From Balaenoptera acutorostrata (lineage: Eukaryota > Chordata > Mammalia > Artiodactyla > Balaenopteridae), in contig NC_080065.1 in NCBI RefSeq assembly GCF_949987535.1, forward strand, positions 39,409,239 through 39,473,238: a DNA stretch of 64,000 nt, written 5' to 3'. The translations under genes and the position numbers were made by a program. This document shows positions 50,395 through 64,000 of this stretch, in pieces. Below the pieces are notes generated by a model. The model was not told where the DNA came from. It made no database searches and saw only the letters and a program-made list of their open reading frames with translations. Numbering within the stretch: the first letter of the stretch is position 1; the number at the start of each line of letters is the position of its first letter.

Positions 50395-52537
50395 TTAAAG
50401 TTGTGTCAGCCACTGAAAAATTGTTTTGTGAAGGTTGAATAAGTAAAATCAAAGAAGAGAAATAGGTGGTACATCAGATGTTTGCTAGGGAGCCTAAATG
50501 GTTTTGGCCACTTGACGTCTTATAAAGTGGGCAGCATTACAGATTCAGGGTCTGATCTGTAGCTATAGATATCTCAGAAGGAAGAAGGAATCCAGAATTT
50601 CTAGGGCAGGAGAAATTAGTTCGATGCCAAATCAAACTTGTGAGGTTGATGGTCGTAAAGTTGGTGTGGTTAGAATTCAAAGGGGTTGCACCTGGATCCA
50701 AATTGGTTGTAGCCAAAAGAGTAGCTTAAGGCGCGTCGACCTAAGACTGGAGGGTACAAGTAAGGTGGGAGGAAAGGCTGTGACAAACGAGAGTCTGGGT
50801 AATAAAGAAGAGGCTCTGGACAAGGGGTGGGGGTGGGTGGTGATGACAGTAAATACCTGGAAAGTACAGGTTAGCCCTTTAAATTTGCCGCTTTATGCAG
50901 ATGCAACCACGTCACCCAGAGCTTTAAATCACTGCAGTGCTGGTCAGCATGACCTTTATTTTGGGACGAGTCCTCAGATGTATGTTGTTTGCATCCCCAA
51001 ATTCTCATGCTCGAGGAAAGTTTAAGTATTCAAGATACCTTTAGTGGACTACAGTGCAGGAGGGTAGAGGAAAGGAATATGTAATTCCAGAGAATTTTGA
51101 GAAGTGGCGAAACTACCAGGACTAAAGGGTGTTGTCTTTGGGAAAAGATCTCCTCATTCTTGCTCTTTTTCATGGAGACTCAGGAGAGAGAACCAGAGCT
51201 TCTCTAACAAACCATTGTGGCTGGAGCAGAAGGTCCAGTGGGGCAGGAGTGAGAAGAAATGCTAAGAAGAGTGCTTCAGCCCGGGGAGAAAGGCCTTCGG
51301 TAATAGGAGGCTTAGGAGTTGGACTTGATCTTGGAAGTATAAGGTTTGCACTGAGAAAGGAGGTACACCCACATGTATCTTTACAACTTTTTTTTTCACA
51401 TGTGCTACAAAAAAAGGTTATTTTTCTTTTTTGAATCACATATATTCCAGTCAAGTAGATTGAAAAGCAGATTATTACCATGCAAATTTTACTTTGAATT
51501 GATTTCCATTTATAAAACTGACAGTGCTTTTACTAAAATTCTGTAGACACAGAGTTGAAAACTTTCGAAAGAAGAAAAAAAGATAATTAGGCTATTAACT
51601 CTCTGCTTTCCTGTGGCCAGTCTCACAAGTTTATTTCCTTTTTCTTTTGGCTTAGATATTTATACTGTTTTATGAAACTTGAACAAGGTATTATACACAC
51701 AGTGTGGACCCCTGTTGAACATATTAATTTATGTTAGCTTGAAAAATCCTTATGTTTGGTGCTTTATCCTCTATGTAAGGATTAGTAAGTGATTTATTAT
51801 AAAATGTGAAATATCTCATGAGGGGCAGGCTTCATGAGAGCAGGGATCTTTTCTGTTTATCTACCAGTAAACTCTCCAGCACCAGGCATGGAGCTCGACT
51901 CGCCAGAGGTGCAGAATAAGTAGTTGTTGAGTGGGAATAAAAATGTATGAGTGGTTCCTAAGATTTTTTGGAGTTGTGGTATCCTACTGTTTTCATTTCA
52001 TGGCACTGCCCTGTCTCTCCTCGAAGTTATCCTGTGTTAAATTAAAGTAGATTAATATAGCATGTGGGAAAATCTGGTGACATTGGTTAAGATGATTGGA
52101 AATACTCTATTTTGTAAATTCATAGATTACTATTGAACGTTCCCTTGACATTTGTGATCTTTATGAATCGTCCAATTTGGGTGCACATAGTTTCCTTACT
52201 AGCTTATTTATTATGCATTTTTAAAAAAACAGGCAAAATGTTGATCTCTTCATGAGTGGTACTGGGTGTAAACCAGTTGGAAAGAGCAGTGCTAGCTGAA
52301 ATTTCCATGCTTAGCAAATGACAAGGCTTGCTCTCTGGCTAAGCGGCTCCCTCCCACCCACGGGCTTTGCAGCTCAGACTCATCCTATTTCTTCTTTAGG
52401 AGACTGACCAGTCTCACCTGTGTTATGAACTTTAGGGGGTCTCTTTGAAAGAGTTGAATTTTCAGATGTTAAATTCCTGGGTATCCAGAGACTCCTGTAA
52501 TAATTAGAATATAGAGTTTTAAGAAATTACCATGTAA

Positions 52538-55259
<2,722 letters not shown>

Positions 55260-55271
55260 AAAAGAAAACCT

Positions 55272-55623
55272 GGGGCTTCCCTGGTGGTGCAGTGGTTAAG
55301 AATCCGCCTGCCAATGCAGGGGACACGGGTTCGAGCCCTGGTCTGGGAAGATCCCACATGCTGCGGAGCAACTAAACCCATGCACCACAACTACTGAGCC
55401 TGCTCTCTAGAGCCCACAAGCCACAGCTACTGAGCCCGTGTGCTACAACTACTGAAGCCCACGCGCCTAGAGCCTGTGCTCCGCAACAAGAGAAGCCACT
55501 GCAATGAGAAGCCCGCGCACCGCAACAAAGAGTAGGCCCTGTTCACCGCAACTAGAGAAAGCCCTCATGCAGCAACGAAGACCCAACGCAGCCAAAAATA
55601 AATAAATTTATTAAAAAAAAAAG
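55272..55623 (+). mobile_element. CHR-type SINE, long form
   Basis: The duplication AAAAGAAAACCT lies at 55260-55271 and 55624-55635. A standard head and long-form body are followed by an AAATAAAT tail. Confidence 0.93.
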
Positions 55624-55719
55624 AAAAGAAAACCTTCAGATGTGGGATTTCTATCTTAGATGCCCAACACAATTGACTGCAGGTTATGGTAATTTAGTGC
55701 TTCTGAACTAATGTGGGCA

Positions 55720-55950
55720 TTTAATGAGTGCTAGGCATTGTGCTAAAACACTTCACGTGCCTTAACTCATTTATTCCTTATAAGTACTCAGTAAAGTGGG
55801 CATATTATTATTTTCTTTTTCCACATGAAGACAGAGAGGGTTAATAATTTTACAGATGAGGGTACTGGAGCACAGAGAGGTTAAGTAACTTGCCTGAGAT
55901 CACACAGCTGACAGGCAGTAGAGCCAGGATTTGAACCAGGCAGTCTGGCT
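55720..55950 (-). repeat. MIR SINE
   Basis: 'GTGCTAGGCATTGTGCTAAA', 'GAGGTTAAGTAACTTGCCTG' and 'GATCACACAGCTGACAGGC' are the reverse complement of MIR, well preserved. Confidence 0.88.
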
Positions 55951-56116
55951 TAAGAAAACATGTCCTTAAATATAACCCTGCACAGCCCTTCTCTGATGTT
56001 TTACTGAAACACAAAACAATATTCTGTCTAACTCTCCCTCCAGATGGTTAACAGGCCATCCATTGGAACCCTGGAAATCTTGTATGTGGGTAGGAAAATA
56101 AAAATTAAAACTACAG

Positions 56117-56252
56117 AGACTTCCCTGGTGGTCCAGTGGTTAAGACTGCGTGCTTCCACTGCAGGGGGCACTGGTTCAGTCCCTGGTTGGGGAACTAAGA
56201 TCTCACATGCTGTGTGGGGCAGCGAAAAAAATTTAAAAATTTAAAAAAAAAT
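56117..56252 (+). mobile_element. Short tRNA-derived SINE (about 125 bp type)
   Basis: It runs from ACTTCCCTGGTGGTCCAGTG to GCTGTGTGGGGCAGCG and an interrupted A-tail. The duplication TTAAAACTACAG lies at 56105-56116 and 56253-56264. Confidence 0.9.
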
Positions 56253-56264
56253 TTAAAACTACAG

Positions 56265-59500
<3,236 letters not shown>

Positions 59501-59999
59501 TAGAGGCAGATTTGCCTGCTAAGTCTGCAAGGATGGGTTTACCTGTTTGTCCCTAAGTTTTTCCACATGTAAAAAGAGGCAAGAAGTTTATTAGTACCCT
59601 TTTTATGTATCTGGCTGGATTGTTGTAGGGATACAATGAAATAATCAGTAAAAAATTTGAAAAAATTTTTATTATTAGATATTATTAGTCCTTTTCCTAC
59701 TTACTTTCTTCCCCTATGGATCCAGGAGATGTTATGCCAGTGCATTTAACAAAGATAATTTAAAAATGCATGCTGTATAGAGAAACAGAAATAATCAAGT
59801 TGAACTTTGAAAGTTCCATGTCTAAATATAATTTGTAATAGAGACTCAACTTTGTTCCAAACTCAGTCATACCTTTCTTTTCAATGACTATTTCAGCCTC
59901 TCTGACAGCTGAAAAATCATGTCTCCTTTGGTTTCTGCTATTTCTAACGTGTAGTATTTGTTGAATGAACACAATCTTTTTTGAGAAGAGTTAGAACAG

Positions 60000-60185
60000 T
60001 GAGTCAGGGAGACTTAGGTCTGCATCCCAGATTTGCTATTTACTGATCGTTTGCCCTTAGAAAAATTACGTAGCCTCTTTAAGCATCGGTTTTCTCTTTT
60101 ATAAAACGAGGATGATGATTCTTTCCTCCTGTGACTCTCATGGGACTGAGTTACAGCATAAATAAAGTATACAGCACGGTCTCTG
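60000..60185 (+). repeat. MIR SINE
   Basis: 'CCCAGATTTGCTATTTACTG', 'CCTCTTTAAGCATCGGTTTT' and 'AAATAAAGTATACAGCACGG' are in MIR order and orientation. Confidence 0.65.
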
Positions 60186-60511
60186 ACACTTACAACCTCA
60201 GGGGTTGGCGCCCTTATAGCATTAGGTCAGGTCTAGATCCCATAATAACTCTATTTAAATTTAGGTACTTTTATATGCATTTGTATGCTATCAAGTCCAG
60301 AGAAGCCAATGTACATAAATGGTATAATTGCAAGTACAATTTAAAGTATTTAATATGGTAATATCCTTAACGGTTAGGAAAATATATTGAAATATTAAAA
60401 AAAAAGAGCTCATATTGGTCCTTCTATTGTCTGAATTTAAAATTGTCCTCAGAGAATCATGTTTCCTCAAGAGGAGTTCTCCTTAAGCTAGTAGACTGAA
60501 GGTTTTGATAA

Positions 60512-60530
60512 TCTCTCTCTCTCTCTCTCT
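60512..60530 (+). promoter_or_regulatory. NNT: (CT)n tract acting as the exon 14 polypyrimidine tract
   Basis: A pure TC repeat followed by TTCCCTTTCCTTTGAAAAG lies immediately before the exon 14 start at 60549. The repeat makes up the distal half of the pyrimidine tract. Confidence 0.85.
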
Positions 60531-60548
60531 TCCCTTTCCTTTGAAAAG

Positions 60549-60744
60549 ATTGTGTACCTGGGCTCCGGCCTGTGCTGTGTTGGTGCCCTGGCCGGGCTTT
60601 CCACCCAGGGAACTGCACGTCTTGGCAATGCATTGGGCATGATTGGGGTGGCTGGAGGCCTGGCAGCCACCCTTGGAGGCCTAAAACCGTGCCCGGAATT
60701 GTTAGCTCAGATGTCTGGAGCAATGGCTTTGGGCGGTACCATTG
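60549..60744 (+). CDS. NNT: NNT coding exon 14: domain II (residues 622-687)
   Basis: The donor is ATTG|GTAAGC. The exon encodes [40 protein letters not shown] and [11 protein letters not shown], about TM6-TM8, with the [12 protein letters not shown] signature aligned to E. coli PntB. Residues 662-671 read [10 protein letters not shown]. From memory the human protein has GVLKPGPE here, so Gly665 and Cys669 are differences in the loop between helices. Confidence 0.97.
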
Positions 60745-62761
60745 GTAAGCACTTGTGGGTTTCTGCCTTTCTGTTAAGTCCATGCCCTTTGAACACCTGA
60801 CGGCAGTTAGGCTCAGAGATTTAAGAATACTTTTGTTAGGAGTAAGAACTTTTTAATTGCACTTCAGTTTCTGAATATACATATTTCTGTTGGAGGCCCA
60901 TATTGATGAAGGAATTAAATTGCCTTAATGGAAGTTCCTTCAGTAAATATTCTTTTGGCAAAAAGTCATCACAGTTGGTATAATTCTCATTCAGAAGTAA
61001 ACATTTTAAAACACTGAGTAATATCAACTGTGTCAAAAGAGTGGGCTGAGAAATGCCTTGTGCTCAGTTCTTGGTTTCCTTTATTGACTCTGTCCAGTTA
61101 GCCAATAATAGAACAGGGAATTGGAATACTTATATGTGTACCATCTATAGGCTCATCTTTTATTCGGCTGGGTATAAATAACAGCAGAAGATTCTGCTTC
61201 AGAGACCTGTTAAAAACGTGAAAAACACGTGCCAGCAGAAAAAACACTCTTTTAGTCTTATTCAGTGGTGTGCTGGGGTTGGTTGGTAAATTTTCAAGAA
61301 TCTTTTGAGCTGGTTATTAAACACAGCTATTATCAAAAATTAAATTATATAAACTTAAAATTAAATAAATTAGAAACAAAGGTAATAATCCTAAACACTC
61401 ATGACTTTCTAATGAATTCACTAGCTTTTATCATCTCTTCTTTTGAGATTATCCATGTGTCTTGTGTCTGTGTGGTAGAAATACTATGTAATGATGGGCT
61501 TCTGTACATCTCTTCCTGAACCCATATTTAATGACATCATGTTGGTAGCTTGAGAGCAGCCATGGCCGTTGTATTTACACCATGGAAATCAACAAACGCT
61601 ACGAATCTGAGTTTCATTTATTGTTTTGTTCATTGTCCAGACCTAATAAAGTGATGGAGAAAATATTAATAATGCAAGCTTAAACTTAAAAGTGTGTTTT
61701 GTCATTACACTGTGAATTGCACAAAAAAAATTGAGCAAATATTCTTCAAGTACTTGGAAACTATTATCAGATTCAGCAAAATTGCCACTTACGTGATTGA
61801 CAGTGAGTGAAGTTCTTATATACATCTTGTTGTTTCACTCTCGTCTTACTCGTTAGAGTAAACAAAAATCTCAACCAACATTCACGTGGGAACCACACTC
61901 ATTCATCAGTTGCAAACACTAGGTTGGCTACAGATACCAGAGTTTGGTAACATTCTGTGAAAGTCAATTGGCTATATGAAACTTACAGTAAAGAGTATTG
62001 TATATATTTTTATTGTTTGAAAATTGTGTGCTACATATATTTTTATGAGTAAAAACTCACGTATGTATTTACACACGCACGTTTTTATCCTGAGGGGCTG
62101 GTGGTTAAATACTTACCAAGCACAGCATTAGCTTTACGTCTCCTTTTATACTTACCTGGGAAAGCTGTGCATCCTTTCTTGACAGTCCCTGGAAAAACAC
62201 TTGAAGGAAAATGCTTGTGCTGTAGGTTCATGGCGGGACACCCTTTAGGCATGGTCTTTGCAAATGTTGTGAGCCCCAGCCCTTCTATTCCCCCTGCCTG
62301 TAGCCAGGCAACTCCTTCAGAGTTTCCTGATTTGGTTATTTACTACTCAGATATTTGCATTTCATTACCTTTGGACTTGGCTCCCATCCACTCACCTGAA
62401 AACCTAGACCTTCTTTATATTCCAGCTGTTCCTTGTGTGCTCAGGGGCAAATGTGGGCTGATAGGGAAGAGAGCCTGGGTTATTCATGCAGTGGGGAGAA
62501 TTTAAGGGGTTTAGCTGGAGCTTTAAGTAATCTGAAGAAGCGTTAGTCCGGGAGAGTGTTCAAAGGTTGTAAGGAACGTTGATGCTATGTGTTTGGGTTC
62601 TTTGGAGTTGGGCATTGGTGAGGTGTGTTGAAAGAGCCTGCTATTTGAAAGGGTATTTAAGCCAGTGTTCTTGCCTGAATAGTCCCTGTAAGAGAATATT
62701 TTGCCAGGAAGCAGATAAATACTTATTAATGACAATGATGAATAACCTTAAGTGGCCTTTT
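60745..62761. other. NNT: 5' part of intron 14
   Basis: No repeat or gene is recognised. ORFs at 62101-62505 and 62523-62735 have no family features. Confidence 0.5.
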
Positions 62762-63285
62762 TTTAAATTGAGGTATAATTGATGTATAATATTATACTAA
62801 TTTTAGATGTATATAATAATTTGATATTTATATATATAGATTGCAAAGTGATCACCACAATAAGTCTAGTTAACATTCGTCACCATACATAGTTAAAATT
62901 TTTTTTCTTGTGATGAGAACTTTTAAGATCTACTCTCTTAGCAACTTTCAAATATGCAGTACAGCTTTATTAACTATAGTCACCATGCTGTACATTCCAT
63001 CTCCAGGACTATTTGTTTTATAACTGGAAGTTTGTACCTTCTGACCCCCTTCACCCATTTTGCCCACCCCCGCCCCCGTCCCACCTCCCGCCTCTGGCAA
63101 CCACCAATCTGTTCTCTGTATCTATGAGCTTGTTTTTTTGTTTGTTTGTTTTTTCAGATTCCACATATAAGTGAGATCCCATGGTATTTGTCTTTCTCTG
63201 TCTGACTTACTTCACTTAGCATAATGCCCTCAAGGTCCATCCATGGCAAGATTTCCTTCTTTTTTATGGCTGAATAATATTCAAG
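62762..63285 (-). repeat. L1M 3' end with ORF2 C-terminus, close to exon 15
   Basis: The 3' UTR ('TAGTCACCATGCTGTACATT', 'CTGGCAACCACCAATCTGTT') and the ORF2 tail are antisense to NNT. The minus-strand translation contains EYYSAIKKKEI and SEVSQTEKDKYH. The fragment ends about 73 bp before exon 15. Confidence 0.85.
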
Positions 63286-63330
63286 TGTGGTCTTTATTGG
63301 GTTGTTTCTCAAAGGTCTGTCAAGTTTTAA

Positions 63331-64000
<670 letters not shown>

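Overview
The window is a stretch of mammalian nuclear genome, almost certainly from a cetacean or a very close relative. Its dominant repeats are tRNA-derived SINEs of the CHR type, with 5' ends of the form 'GGGCTTCCCTGGTGGCGCAG', many of them young and flanked by perfect target-site duplications. There are no Alu, B1/B2 or BovB elements. Older shared mammalian repeats (MIR, L2, MLT1, MER5A, Tigger-type) are also present. No prokaryotic, viral or organellar genes were seen.

One protein-coding gene fills the window on the + strand: NNT, the mitochondrial proton-translocating NAD(P) transhydrogenase. A CpG-island promoter and probable non-coding exon 1 lie near 3.0-3.7 kb, with a splice donor at 3424/3425. 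The first coding exon is at 14192-14342. Thirteen further coding exons follow (19225, 21839, 25732, 30845, 34713, 52566, 52982, 53713, 57241, 58218, 59184, 60549, 63359). Together they give 764 complete codons plus one base, open throughout, with consensus AG/GT junctions and matching phases. They cover the transit peptide, the whole NAD(H)-binding domain I and about two thirds of the membrane domain II. The end of domain II and the NADP(H)-binding domain III lie beyond 64000.

The rest is intron and 5' flank. 1-3.0 kb is flank with old repeats. Intron 1 (3.4-14.1 kb) holds an inactive, structurally full-length antisense L1 (5823-12100, 10-bp target duplication) that carries a later SINE. Introns 2-5 hold SINEs, MIRs, L2 and DNA-transposon fossils. 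Intron 7 (34.9-52.6 kb) is the longest and holds two truncated L1s, an MLT1 LTR and many SINEs, including three SINEs nested at one point (42.9-44.0 kb). Introns 8-15 are shorter.

The most interesting non-genic observations concern retrotransposition. Several SINEs, and one L1 fragment, appear to carry short non-repeat sequence between their A-rich tail and a second poly(A) at the target duplication, which is the pattern of 3' read-through (transduction). A SINE subfamily is defined by a 24-bp internal duplication plus linked diagnostic bases. A CCAAT/ETS/TATA cluster inside intron 1 could be a second NNT promoter. The polypyrimidine tract of the exon 14 acceptor is a CT microsatellite.
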